Assembly: GCA_009760855.2 (NCBI GenBank)
Contig: WPIO01000038.1
Coordinates: forward strand, 3,620,501 to 3,672,500
Length of the DNA: 52,000 nt
Direction: 5' to 3'
Source of the DNA: Cristatella mucedo
Lineage: Eukaryota > Bryozoa > Phylactolaemata > Cristatellidae
This document shows positions 36,151-46,894 of the stretch, piece by piece. Each line of letters starts with the position of its first letter. Position 1 is the stretch's first letter. A program made the translations under genes and the position numbers. The notes beneath the pieces are model-generated. The model ran no database searches and was not told the origin of the DNA. It was given only the letters and a program-made list of their open reading frames with translations.

Positions 36151-36260
36151 AGTGGCTGAGATAGACTTCGTCGGGTTGTTGGAAAAAGGAGGTATGAACT
36201 ACCGGCTCAGTTAGAGCGTTCACCAGTCGATCCGGGACGATCGTGGGTTGCAACAAACGA

Positions 36261-36881
36261 CACGATTAGGAGGATCACGATTAAGAGGATCACGATTAGG
36301 AGGATCAAGATTAGGAGGATCACGATTAGGAGGATCACGATTAGGAGGATCACGATTAGGAGGATCACGATTAGGAGGATCACGATTAAGAGGATCACGA
36401 TTAGGAGGATCAAGATTAGGAGGATCACGATTAGGAGGATCACGATTAGGAGGATCACGATTAGGAGGATCACGATTAGGAGGATCACGATTAGGAGGAT
36501 CACGATTAGGAGGATCACGTTTAGGAGGATCACGATTAGGAGGATCACGATTAGGAGGATCACGATTAGGAGGATCACGATTAGGAGGATCAAGATTAGG
36601 AGGATCACGATTAGGAGGATCACGATTAGGAGGATCACGATTAGGAGGATCACGATTAGGAGGATCACGATTAGGAGGATCACGATTAAGAGGATCACGA
36701 TTAGGAGGATCACGATTAGGAGGATCACGTTTAGGAGGATCACGATTAGGAGGATCACGATTAGGAGGATCACGATTAGGAGGATCACGATTAGGAGGAT
36801 CACGATTAGGAGGATCACGATTAGGAGGATCGAGATTAGGAGGATCACGATTAGGAGGATCACGATTAGGAGGATCACGAT
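36261..36881. repeat. 15-bp minisatellite, about 41 units
   Basis: The unit is ggaggatcacgatta (rotations possible). Sparse variants are gattaag at 36284, 36389 and 36689; caaga at 36308, 36413 and 36593; cgttt at 36520 and 36730. The unit length is a multiple of three, so it stays open in three frames and encodes pentapeptide arrays (LGGSR on the + strand; DPPNR or ILLIV on the - strand). No start context, splice support or conserved domain shows translation. Confidence 0.97.
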
Positions 36882-36939
36882 CCCGGTGCGTATTGTTGGC
36901 GGTATTGCTGCTGACCTGTACAGTATGTGGAAAACCGTA

Positions 36940-37700
36940 CATTTGTCATAGCGCTTCCAGAGAACCCATTCTCTTTCTAGGCACGTAATATTTGCTGTAA
37001 AAGAAGTATAATCGAATGTTTAGCGGTAGAATGCTCAATTAAAAACGAGCGTAACATGGTTAAAGGTGATATGTAGCAAATGTAAAGCGCTGAGAAAGAC
37101 ATTGAGCTCTCTGAGGGCGAATTATAAAGTGTATCAATTATTATGATTATATGCACTGGGTCAGCATGCAATTATGGTTAGTAGCAGCATGCACAGTGTC
37201 AGCATTCATAAGCATAAAAAGGTACGAATCATGTGGACCCACTAATGCTGTAATAAATAGATGCATTTTTAGTTTGCTTTTTAAATGTAGTCAAGTCAGG
37301 GGATGTTGTAATACAAGTCAGAAGTGAGTTTAGGCTATGGGAGCATACGAACTAAATGCACGGTCGCCACGGGATTTGAGGTTCGTACGAAGCACAGGTA
37401 AACAATTAGATTCCGAAAACCAGGTAGTGTGATGCTTAGCCTGGTAGGGAAGTAGATCTGATAGGTAGGCTGGAGCCAGAGAATTAAGGGACCTAAAAGT
37501 GAGTGACAGAACCCTGAGTCGGTATGTTGCTTGATTGGGATCAAATTCTGGTTGGCGAAAAGTGGTATTTCGTGGCAACTGCATCGCACACGACATACTG
37601 CACAGGCCGGTAGACCAGCAATCAGTGAGTTACATAAGTCTAGGCGGGATGTCACAAATGTACGGATAAAGCGACTGGTGGTGTCAGACGGGTGCATGCC
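36940..37700 (-). mobile_element. L2-type LINE 3' end, reverse, with a nested forward tail
   Basis: On the - strand the C-terminal ORF is readable: DLCNSLIAGLPACAV, then PTYQI, then FRNLIVYLCFVRTSNP, followed by the 3' UTR. The reversed terminal hairpin is at 36950-36990. A short forward hairpin copy (agcaaatgtaaagcgctgag) sits inside the 3' UTR at about 37073-37145, indicating one insertion into another. Confidence 0.87.
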
Positions 37701-38390
37701 ATTATTAATAGATCCGTGCGGTGCAATCCGGAAGCCGCTAAATTTGGCTTGGGAGTCTTAAACCTTGTGCTTTTTTACGAGAGCGCGGAACTGGCTGCAG
37801 GTAGCGTGCAAGTGTCTGCTACCTTAGCTACGACTGTGAGCGTGATGAGCAAACTCTTCGTTCTTCGTTTGCCGTTCATTGCCTTCGCTTGCCTTTCGCT
37901 GTGGAGCATGCGACTGTGAGGGAACTTCTTGCCTCGAGAGTACTACAACCGCAAGCACTGCTGAGGTGACAAGCACTGTGCTGTGTTCTGTACTGCGCGT
38001 CAAGCTGCTTTGCGACCTCGCTGATCGCGGTGAGAGAGTCACGTGACCTGAGACAATCTTTGCCCCTCTTTGATCGACCCTGGCCACTTTTCAGACGGCT
38101 ACTGTCTTGTTTTTTGGCGATGCGCAAGGCACCCGATATGCGTCGTGCCGCGATGTTTGAAATGGCGGAGAGGCGTGGCTGCTCGCGCACGATTTCTGCG
38201 AATCCGACGTCTTTTCCAAATTTTCGGGGAAAAGCTGTAGTTGTCTTTGATTTTTACGCGAATATGCTAGTTTACATGTTTATTTTCTTCTGACTACACT
38301 CAAAGCACCTCCACAAGACTATGTGCTGTGGCTGATTAATTTTTCTGGTATCGTACCAGTTCTCAAGTTATCGTAGCACTGCTAGAATCC
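37701..38390. other. Unassigned intergenic sequence
   Basis: No repeat or gene is recognised. A + strand frame at 38030-38293 (87 codons) has no identifiable domain. Confidence 0.45.
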
Positions 38391-38394
38391 CTGA

Positions 38395-38520
38395 TTTTTC
38401 TCAGGGGCAAGATGTACTCGCCCTTAACGACCAAGGTCGTGGGTTCAAGCTCTGTGGCATATGTACAGCTCCTGAATAGAGATTAATTAATTTCTCGTAC
38501 GATGCTATACGAAAGAGTGA

Positions 38521-38525
<5 letters not shown>
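38395..38525 (+). mobile_element. tRNA-derived SINE (family A)
   Basis: A degraded head is followed by a B-box-like ggtcgtgggttcaagctctg and the tail atagagattaattaatttct, then atgctatac, with the end grown into (TA)n. Confidence 0.72.
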
Positions 38526-38738
<213 letters not shown>

Positions 38739-38939
38739 TTAGCGGGTGTCACTAATCCTTGCTTGCAGTGCCAACTAATGAATGGCCTCAATCCGCTCGA
38801 TACGCTCCGCTATCTCGGTCGTATAGTGCGAGCGTCACACCCCAAGGACAAGACCCAAGGGTGCTACGTCGCACTGCGATCATTCGATTACGCTTTCGTT
38901 ACGCGATTATTAAGCCCCTTTCAAAAATCATGATTCCAT

Positions 38940-39022
38940 TATAGAAAATGCAAATTGCCTAGACAGAGATTGAGTTCTCTGACGGCGTTCTAACAAATTT
39001 ATTATTATTGTCATTATAAGAA
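38940..39022 (+). mobile_element. L2-type LINE 3' tail
   Basis: Divergent hairpin aattgcctagacagagattg then agttctctgacggcgttcta, plus an ATT-rich end. Confidence 0.75.
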
Positions 39023-39197
39023 GGTGCATCGCAACAGGATCCTGACAAGAGTTCTGGCCAGGATTTCGGCACGGGTGGCTAAAAATCGACCTGGAGATGT
39101 GTGACGCAAGTTCAAGGATGTTTGCAAATTTGCTCGGAATTCGCTCTTTAGCCCCTCTGACATCTTGTCATCTTGGCTCTTATTTCAACTTTCGTTA

Positions 39198-39310
39198 TTT
39201 TAATAATAATAATAATAATAGTAACACACTTGATAAAGCGCCCTCAGAGAACTCAATCTCTTTCTAGGCGCTTTACATTTCTGCAAATGAAACCATTTTA
39301 GCAGCACACT
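39198..39310 (-). mobile_element. L2-type LINE 3' tail, reverse
   Basis: (TAA)n, then the reversed hairpin gcgccctcagagaactcaat then ctctttctaggcgctttaca, and a short piece of 3' UTR. Confidence 0.85.
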
Positions 39311-39534
39311 CAGATATTTTCTCAACTCACCCTCAACCAAATAGAAATCTTTGGGAAGCCTGTCGCTCTGGGCCGAAGGTGTGCCACGTCGAAGAACTGC
39401 CTTCTTCGACGAGCTAAAAAGAGACGCCTACCGTGATCGTGAAAGCGTCCAAGGTCCGCACCGCCACGCCGCCATGTCCCATCAGCTTTTACATAGAATC
39501 TATGCTGCTTCAAGCTTTTGAAAACGGCAACGGC

Positions 39535-39690
39535 ACAGCAGATCGGAGCAGACCCTGAAAGCAGATCGGAGCAGACCCTGGGAGCAGATCGGAGCAGACC
39601 CTGGGAGCAGACCCTGGGAGCAGACCCTGGGAGCAGATCGGAGCAGACATTGGGAGCAGACCCTGGGAGCAGAGCCTGGAAGCAGATCTC
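39535..39690. repeat. Minisatellite of gcagaccctggga / gcagatcgga units
   Basis: Two related unit types (13 bp and about 10 bp) alternate for about 150 bp. No gene context. Confidence 0.9.
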
Positions 39691-40119
39691 CGATTCTACT
39701 CGCGCGCCGAAGAAGCACCGAGCAGACGGTCGTTATCTCCCGTAGAAAAACGCTTGCGCCTCGTTTGGTTCAAGTCTGAGCATGCGCATCGACCAAAGAC
39801 TTCCGATTGAATGATCTCTTTAAAAGCCGCCTAAAAACAGACAGACATTGACCATTCAGACAGTGCCTCAAGCTACACCCAGAATTCTACATGCCCGACA
39901 AGCTTATACTACACCGTCAGAAAACACGGGTCGCCTCTTTTCGAAGAAAATGGCGGCTTGAAGCAGCGTGACGGCCTAGCTGCGTTCCAGTCTGGCTTTA
40001 AAAAAAATATAAAAGGAATCAAAAATGCTTAATTCAAAATGCTGTTGATGTTGACCCTGACGTCGACCATCAGCCGACTCCATTCATTGCTCCCACGTGT
40101 GCAACGCTCTAGCGAGTGT

Positions 40120-40262
40120 CTTGATAGTCCAGGAGGTAAGATGCTCACTGTTATTGACAAAGGTCGCGAGTTTGATTCCTGCCGTGGGCGTTCCTTTATT
40201 GCCAACAGCAAGCTGTGGCGATAGCCGTTAAGGCTCTTCTACAGGAACAAGTTTTATTATTT
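40120..40262 (+). mobile_element. tRNA-derived SINE (family B)
   Basis: Head gatagtccaggaggtaagat, B-box-like ggtcgcgagtttgattcctg, then attgccaacagcaagctgtg and gcgatagccgttaaggctct. Inverted relative at 26765-26900. Confidence 0.75.
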
Positions 40263-40329
40263 TAGGTCACGTCTCAGTGGGAAATTTAAGATCATAAACA
40301 TCAACGGGCAAAAGTCGTCCGAAGAACGT

Positions 40330-40850
40330 TTCAAGTACGCGCCATCACCCCAGGGATTTGTGCTTGGTCTACTTTTTTCGCAGTTTTTACTCTCCCAATT
40401 TAATCGCTAATTTATTTAATTTAATCACCAATTTAATCGCTAAGCACAGTTTATTTTTATTTTTTATTTTTATGCATATGACACCCAGCTGGCGTGGTAC
40501 GTTCATACTTCCCAGCTTTTCTGCACACTTCGAACTCTCAACTCCCTTGCAACACGCACACATTGCTGACGATGACTCCTATAGATGGAAGCACACTGTC
40601 TCCAAGTTATGGGAAAATCCAGAAATCGGAAAGCTTAACGCGCAATTTCGTCTCTGCCGGCATATCTCCTGTTGCATCTTCGCGAAATCTAGGTGTAAGG
40701 TTCCAAAGTGACTTTTCGCTAGATGACCACATCAGCTCCGCAGTTAAGTCCGCTTACTTTCAGCTACACTACATTGCTAAAATTACGGCTTGCTTAGACT
40801 GGGATACTACATCCAAACTTACCCCCGCACCCATTCGTCAGTGAACCGTT
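40330..40850 (+). mobile_element. L2-type LINE reverse-transcriptase fragment
   Basis: Shows the RT blocks PQGFVLGLL near 40350 and YAYDTQLAW near 40475 (a decayed YADD region), then ASSRNLGVRFQSDFSLDDHI at about 40670-40730 and SSAVKSAYFQLHYIAKITA to about 40790. Frames change between blocks. Confidence 0.8.
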
Positions 40851-42439
40851 TTGAATCTTCATTCGGTGACGTCACAATAATGGTGGCCCCCCTCTGGCAC
40901 CGCTCCTCCTCTAAGCCCGGTAGCGTCTTCGCGGAAGCCTTGCTTGGCCAGCCACTCCGAGCCAGCCCCGTCCCCTCGCAATGCTACAACGGTTCCTTGA
41001 CGACACTATCGGTTTTATATAAGAATTTATCTCAAAGGAACGTATTTTACAGTCGCTGCAAAGGCCGTTCTATGTATGCGGCTAAAAGTAGGCCTGCGTA
41101 AAGGTGCGGGCCAGCGGCGCAAAGCTGGAGACTTTCCGCTTTGTGGCGGTCGGAGAGGGGCAGGAAAGCGTTAAACTTCCTAGCAGACGTGGCATAGGAT
41201 GCTTCCGGATGGCTAGTCGGCTGTCGGCGCGCAGCTTCTGGCTCTCCTATAGTAGAGAGTACCGGTCGCGAGATTCGCCGCCCCCGCCGCCGCCGCCAGC
41301 TCGATGCGTCACGCGGCCGAAGCGCTTCAGCGTCACGCGCGAGGCGCCTCCCTACCCTCTCTCCCCGCGCTAGGCCTCCCTCTTTCCCGCCTCACCAACA
41401 ACCTGTCGTCGTTCGGCAGCCGCCGCCCCGCCTCCTAGAGCGACCTTGGGGACGCGGCGGCGGCCATACTCGCCGTCAGCCGCACCCCACATTTTTGCTA
41501 ACGTTCGCACTTCGTGCGACGCCTGGCGGCGGGAGCCGAGCGAGGCGCCTCACGCCGGATGCGTGCCGACGGCCGCGAGGGCCGACGGCTCGCCGCTTCG
41601 TCCTCGACCTTCGTTCCCCCAGGCGAGCCGCAAGCTTTCGCACGGCGGGGAGACCCGGCGCCCGAAGCCGCCGCCGCCGCCGATTGCCAAATGTCACCGG
41701 CGGCCAGCGTAACGCAATTCTGATGCCGGCAGAGCGACGCGAACCGCTGGCGACGGCTCCTGATTCGACGAGCGAATTTCAGCCCATTGTGCTGGAGCAA
41801 TCAAGTGCAGCATTTAGTCGCGCGAGCCGTAACTCGCTTAATTATAAGAGCTGCCGCCGCGGCGCGCGACGGCGATCGCCTCGCAGCGCCCGCTCGCGAG
41901 TCGGAGGCGAGCGCGCGCGCCGATGGCGTCGCGCGAGGGCACCGCACCGCGGCGGGGCGCTCAGAGACGCCCGACAAGAGGCTCGTAAGGTGCGCACACG
42001 AGCCTCGGCGCCCCGCCACGCGTAGCCCGGCACCGGCGGCGGCTGCAGAGGCGGCCGCGGGTGCCTGCGCATGCGACGCCTGCGAAGCGACGCGCCGGCG
42101 ACGGCGGCGACGGTGACGGCGGCGCGACCGTGCGAAGGCCATTTTCGTGCCAGACGCGCGCGCGCGCTGCGAGTCAGGCACCTCGGCGACGGGCACGCGG
42201 AGTGGGCGTCATTCGTTTCGAGGCGGCGGCGGCGGCAGTGGCGGAAAGCGGAGGCGGCAGTGGCGGCGGAAAGCGGAGGCTAAGAGGGCGCTTCGGGAAG
42301 CGAGCGCAGCGGAGGACGCGGAAGCGGCCGGGCGCCACTGACGAGTGCTTCCGCCCGGCACTCGGCGCCTCGGCGTCGGCCTCGGCGTCGCTGCCGCCCA
42401 AGCGGCTGCTCCCTTGCCTCGCAGGGTCTGCGTGCGTCG

Positions 42440-42541
42440 ATGGCGGACGCCGATCGGCCGGCGTCCGAGCCGGTCGCCGAACGACCGGAAGCGACCTCGC
42501 CCAGGTCGGAGGCGACGCAGCCATGCCGGAACTCGGAGAGG
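42440..42541 (+). CDS. Candidate first coding exon of a small RING-finger protein
   Basis: ATG at 42440 opens 34 codons (MADADRPASEPVAERPEATS and on to NSER) ending at a strong donor, gtgagt, at 42542. It leaves in phase 0, which is what the RING exon at 42932 needs; unspliced, the frame stops at 42625. The segment is acidic/proline-rich and low in complexity with no domain. The start context is only fair (G at +4, T at -3). The exon is inferred from phase and donor strength, so an additional or different 5' exon is possible. Confidence 0.4.
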
Positions 42542-42931
42542 GTGAGTCGGCGGCAGCTGCGGCGGCGGCGGCGGTGCCGCGCTCGATGGCGGATACTTCG
42601 AGACGGCGGCGAGGCGGCAGCGTAGCCGGATCGCGGGCGGACCAGCGGCCTGGTTCGTACGTCGCGGCGAGCACGCTGTCTCTCGCTCGTTCGCTAGCGC
42701 TCTCTCGCTCCCTCTCTCTCGTTCTCTCTCCCTCTCAGCGGCTCGCTCGCGCGCGGCGAACGAGCGCGGTCGCAAATGGCGAGCAATAACTCTTAACGAG
42801 ATTCCATTGTCCTCGGCGGTAAGCGCCACTCGCCGTAATCTCGTTAGGGCTCTTGGTTCTCGTCGGCCGCAAGCCGCGCGACGCCGCCGCCGCCGCCAGC
42901 TGCCGCAGGGCTCGCGCTCGCGTCTTTGCAG

Positions 42932-43144
42932 TGCGTCGTCTGCTTGGAGCGCAAGCCGCAGATCCTCACCGTCCCGTGCCGCCACGTCATCACGTGCGCC
43001 GGCTGCTTCCTGCGCAGCTCGGCGCTCGCGCTCAGCTGCCGGCGTCCGATGACGTGCCACGTGTGCCGGCGCGTCGTGGGCGACATCAGGCTATTTCACT
43101 CGGACAGCCACAGGAAGACGGTCCTTCTCGTGCCCGCCTCCTAG
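42932..43144 (+). CDS. RING-HC finger exon, terminal (putative E3 ubiquitin ligase)
   Basis: After an acceptor cgcgtctttgcag, 70 codons run to TAG at 43142-43144. The zinc ligands are spaced C1-x2-C4-x11-C16-x-H18-x3-C22-x2-C25-x16-C42-x2-C45, a complete C3HC4 RING. The PCRHVITC core and CHVCRRVVGDIRLFHS end resemble the C-terminal RINGs of IAP, RNF26 and neuralized-type ligases, which recruit ubiquitin-loaded E2 enzymes. The family identity is uncertain. The exon starts exactly at the first zinc-binding cysteine. Spliced to the exon at 42440 it predicts a protein of 104 residues, very short for a ligase, so further upstream exons should be considered. AATAAA signals occur at 43704 and 44309. 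Confidence 0.75.
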   Translation, partial: CVVCLERKPQILTVPCRHVITCAGCFLRSSALALSCRRPMTCHVCRRVVGDIRLFHSDSHRKTVLLVPAS

Positions 43145-43361
43145 CTCCGCCACCAACCGGCTCTCTCCGCGCGAGGCTCACGCCGCGCGAGGCTCACGCG
43201 GCTCTCGTTTCCCTGAGCGCCGCGGACGCGCCGACCTTATCGCGCCGCGGAGAGGCGCTCGAGAGGCGTCGGCGGCGAGCGGAGGCGACGGAGGAAGAGG
43301 CCGAGGAAGGAGGAGGATGACGAGGCTCTCCGGAGCGAGAGCGCCATCCATTGCGCCTCCT

Positions 43362-43427
<66 letters not shown>
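43362..43427. repeat. (CGG)22 trinucleotide repeat
   Basis: Pure CGG/GGC run about 220 bp downstream of the RING stop codon, so it would lie in the 3' UTR if the transcript continues to the AATAAA at 43704 or 44309. Confidence 0.97.
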
Positions 43428-43703
43428 GCGAGGCAGCGTCGCGCGAACTCGGCGCGCGTTCGCTGGCTCAACGACGCGCGCAGCCGGCGCTGGCCACCAT
43501 TTTCGTGCACGTTTCGCCGTCGCTGTTCGGCATCTTATCAAAGACGCCGAGCCGTTCGATCGCGGCCGCCGCCTGCGCGCCGACGGCCGTCTGCGGCGGT
43601 AGCGGACGCGCGCGGCGGCGGCGAACGCGGCGGCGACGGCGTAGCGCGATGGCGTCGCGTCTTAGGTCAACATTTTTTCAAACGCCATTATTCATCGGTT
43701 AAA

Positions 43704-43709
43704 AATAAA
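43704..43709 (+). promoter_or_regulatory. Candidate polyadenylation signal AATAAA
   Basis: First AATAAA downstream of the RING stop codon, 560 bp away. A second is at 44309-44314. Either could end the transcript; there is no direct support. Confidence 0.3.
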
Positions 43710-44571
43710 ATCGTCGGCATCGATTTCTGCGGCGGATGCCTGAAACGCGGCTTTGACGCGGCGTTAACTTGACGGAAGTCTTAGGCGCTGGCCCCGCCGC
43801 GGCGGCTGCGAGGGAGCCGCGGCGGTTCGATTTCCCGCCGGCTCGCCGCCGCGCCAAAGGTCGTCCGCGCGCCCAATTAGGATCGTTTTAATTAGCTATT
43901 ATGCCACGCAGCGCGGGATCGCTCGGAGGGCAGGGCTGGGCCCGGCGGTTAATTAGTCGGCGAGCCACGCGACTTCGTCGCCAACCGAAGCCACAACGGT
44001 CGTCGCAACCGGGTCTCGCTAAGATTGAGAGGGCGCGCTGGGCGCGGCGCTGTACTCAGCACGGAGCTGGCGCGGTTCTGGCGCGTAGGCGTGCGCGCGC
44101 GCGTGCGTAAGTGTCTCTATGAACCTGTATCCCTACTAATTAAAGCGAGAAAGACCGTCCGTCTTTCGGTTACTGGGCTTCCGTCAAGCGGCAAGATGGC
44201 GACCAGTACTTCGGAGAGTGACGTGTAATAGACGTGTAAGTCCACTACGATTCAGTGAAGCGACTACACAGGCAATGAGCACTGGTATATTTATATTTCT
44301 CGGTAAAAAATAAAGCTCTGTAGCGGCTTCTGCCCTAATCTCCTCAGGATGCAAGCGCAGCGCAGCGCTCGTAACCGTGGCGGTCCTCGACCCGCGACAA
44401 ATGCCGTTGAAGCTCGAGTCTTGACTCGCGTCGAGCGACTTGTTGATGCTGTGCGAACTCGTGCAGGTACTCCGACGGTTTCTGGGCACGGTAGCGCTAA
44501 CGAGCATTCATAGCCCAGTGCCATTTAATACAACAAGTCCTTATCCGCAGCGCAGAGCAGTCTATTCCACG

Positions 44572-44633
44572 GCCACGCAGGGCCACGCAGGGCCACGCAG
44601 GGCCACGCAGGGCCACGCAGGGTCACGCAGGGC
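44572..44633. repeat. 10-bp tandem repeat ggccacgcag, six copies
   Basis: Six consecutive units, one with a C-to-T change (ggtcacgcag). Confidence 0.95.
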
Positions 44634-44639
44634 CACACA

Positions 44640-45245
44640 TCGAGCGCGAGCAACCAAATGGCGCACAAAACTTTCTACGACGCCCAGTTCACAATTAAAC
44701 AGCTCTGACCAAATCCTGGAGCGCAACTCAACTTCCTCGCTCAAAGCCTAAAGCTCAACGCTAAACGCTAAAAAAGCTAAACGCTCAAATCCTCAAAGCC
44801 GCGTAACTAACCGAGTGTTACACACCCAGAGGCTTGTATGTAGCCAAGTGAAGAACAATTTCATAGGATGATTCCTCTTCGAATTCCAAACTTGTAAGTC
44901 AATGATAACATGTGTTATTCAAATGATTTTCGAGAATGGCAACGGAATTTTCAATAAAATATCACTTTGACTGCAACCACACTGCAGTTGGGCGCCACCG
45001 CCGGCATGCCACAGCGAGCCAATATTTCGAGAAAAACTACACCGCGGTTCTCCAAAGCAACGGTGTCAGAGCGATTCCAACCTCCGCTGAAATAGATCCA
45101 TACAGACAGGGAGGCGTTCCTACTGGACTGCGGAGACTTGTTGCCCTTGCTGTTTTCAGAGCAGTAAACTCCTGGCGCACTGCAGCTGAGATTGAATGCT
45201 ACAAGAATGCAATGTATCTTCGTTCGTAACTCCACCCAGCCACGA
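44640..45245. other. Unassigned sequence downstream of the CpG island
   Basis: No recognisable gene. A + strand frame of 97 codons at 44936-45229 has no domain I can name, and its - strand shadow is similar in length. Confidence 0.4.
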
Positions 45246-45249
45246 CGAC

Positions 45250-45335
45250 TGAGTATGTGTGACGCAGGAGAGTTTTCTATAACGCACTTACGGCCCTAGG
45301 CGGCTTTCGGTACGCATTCGGTAGCCAAAACTGAA
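45250..45335 (-). repeat. Inverted copy of the 14780 repeat (family B LINE end?)
   Basis: The sequence tgtgacgcaggagagttttc through ggtacgcattcggtagccaa is the reverse complement of the 14790-14870 segment with moderate divergence. Confidence 0.7.
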
Positions 45336-45544
45336 GACTTGCCAGTCAGACCCAAAATAGATTCATAAGACGGTAGACAATTTACTGACCAATGCTGAGA
45401 GGTCTAACTCTCCATATATTAACGGCTCAGCCGAAAGGTTTTCAGCCTTCTCTATTGAAAAAAGTTGTGCACATTCTTGCCTCCATAAAGCCCCCATCCG
45501 ACTAAAGCAATTACATAATCAACCTGTGACCTTCCTTTAAAGAT

Positions 45545-46830
45545 TCTCCGAGGTTTCTGCATGCGATGTGGCTACCTTAATAAGTCCTAGTAAAAAGAGC
45601 TCGTCTCCTGAAGACCCTATACCACCACCTGTCTTGTCTTCTCTGGCGCACCAACTTAGCTCAGCCATAACCAGTATTTTTAATGCTTCCCTGAAAAAGC
45701 GGTCGTACCCAAGTCTGTCAAATCTGCAATCGTCAGACAGATACTTAAAAAGCCTGACTTAGATACATAGGTCCTTGCAAACTTTCGCCCAGTTTCCCTT
45801 GTTCCTTTTTTGTCAAAGATTCTTGAAAATGTTTTCACTAAGCAGCTGGTTGCACACACTGAATCGGCAGCACTTTATTGAAATTGCTCTCCCCCCCCGT
45901 GTTAGCAACGACATCCTATGCAGCAACGGGTGGGGGGGCGGAAGGAATGCCAGGAAGGTCAGAAATGCCCCAGCGCTGCTAGACCGATCAGCTGCCTTCA
46001 GCACCATTGATCGCGATGTCCTACGTGAACGATTGAGAACAACGATCGGTCTGACAGACGAGGCAATGGCGTGGTTTAAACCGTCCATGTCCGACCGTGT
46101 TCAATCCATGTCGTGTAGAGGGGTCAGATCTCATCCACGAGATCGGTGATCCTGTGGAGTCCCTCACGGGCCCGCCCTCGGTGCCTTGATGTTCTTGATT
46201 AATACTCAACCTTTGGGGAAAAGTGATTAGGGCCCATGGAATAGGCTATCACTTTCATGCTGACGATACTCGGCTGTATTCGTCATTGAAACCGTCAAAA
46301 TCTGCTGCAGCAACTGATCAACTGAATGCTTGCATTGTCGACATTCAATCCTGCATGTCGGAAAATTTCTTGAAACTAAACGATGATAAAACTGAACTGC
46401 TGCTCATAGGACACCCTAAGCGAGTGGCTGGATTAGAAGGCTTTGCTCTTCTAATAGGCTACGCTGCTGTACGATCATCACGCGCTCGTAATTTAGGCGA
46501 TCTTGGCTGGGCTACCGAAAAAAAGCCACTAGGCTACTGCCTATGGCTATAAATATAGCTGCAAGGCTTGTTTGCAAATCCCAGAGGTTTGACCACGTGT
46601 CTGGTTTGCTGAAAGAGCTAGGACGACTGCCGATTGATCAACGGATACAGAGAGCAAAGTTCTTAACGCTGACCCGCAAGGCCAAGGCCATGGCTTGGCT
46701 CCTCCCACGCCTAGCTGAACTGCTGCACCAGTTTCAGCCTCCTCGTGCCCTCAGGTCCTGTGCGGACAATAAATTAGCTGTTCCTCCGTTCCTCGGAGTT
46801 ACAGACGGAGATACATTATATTGCATTAAA
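45545..46830 (+). mobile_element. L2-type LINE family B, reverse-transcriptase remnant
   Basis: RT blocks appear in order. These are SSSPEDPIPPPVLSSLAHQL (45597-45660), NFRPVSLV-like at 45780, the LLDRSAAFSTIDRDVLRERL block (45975-46035), YHFHADDTRLYSSLKP (46250-46297, with the catalytic ADD kept), and FLKLNDDKTELLLIGHPKRV (46368-46427). The C-terminal ARLVCKSQRFDHVSGLLKEL and LGRLPIDQRIQ (46555-46650) and QPPRALRS follow. It ends at gagttacagacggagataca. Frameshifts and stops make it non-functional. It is a different family from the 17370-type copies. Confidence 0.87.
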
Positions 46831-46894
46831 GTAGACTTCACCTCATGAAACAAGGAACAAGTGAGAAGCGTTTCGCTGAGTCAGGAGGAGGGCT

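Larger units (their letters stand above)
41100..44110. promoter_or_regulatory. CpG island, likely promoter region of the RING-finger gene
   Basis: About 3 kb of strongly GC- and CpG-rich DNA (cgccgccgcc, gcgcgcgcgc and cggcgg runs), sharply different from the A/T-richer flanks. Long overlapping open frames on both strands are produced by the composition and are not called genes. A TATA-like tatataag lies just upstream at about 41017. TAATTA homeodomain cores occur within it (see findings). Confidence 0.7.

Noticed and set aside
36207-36988. Pentapeptide-repeat protein (LGGSR or DPPNR), 240-odd codons
   Set aside because: The frames exist only because the 15-bp unit is a multiple of three; no flanking coding sequence or start context supports translation.
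41446-43772. Many Arg/Ala/Pro-rich open frames on both strands of the CpG island
   Set aside because: Stop codons are rare in GC-rich DNA; only the RING frame shows a real domain.
44192-44229. caagatggcgaccagt with a short ATG frame, considered as a YY1-type promoter and start
   Set aside because: The frame is only ten codons and nothing downstream supports a gene; a single motif match is not enough.
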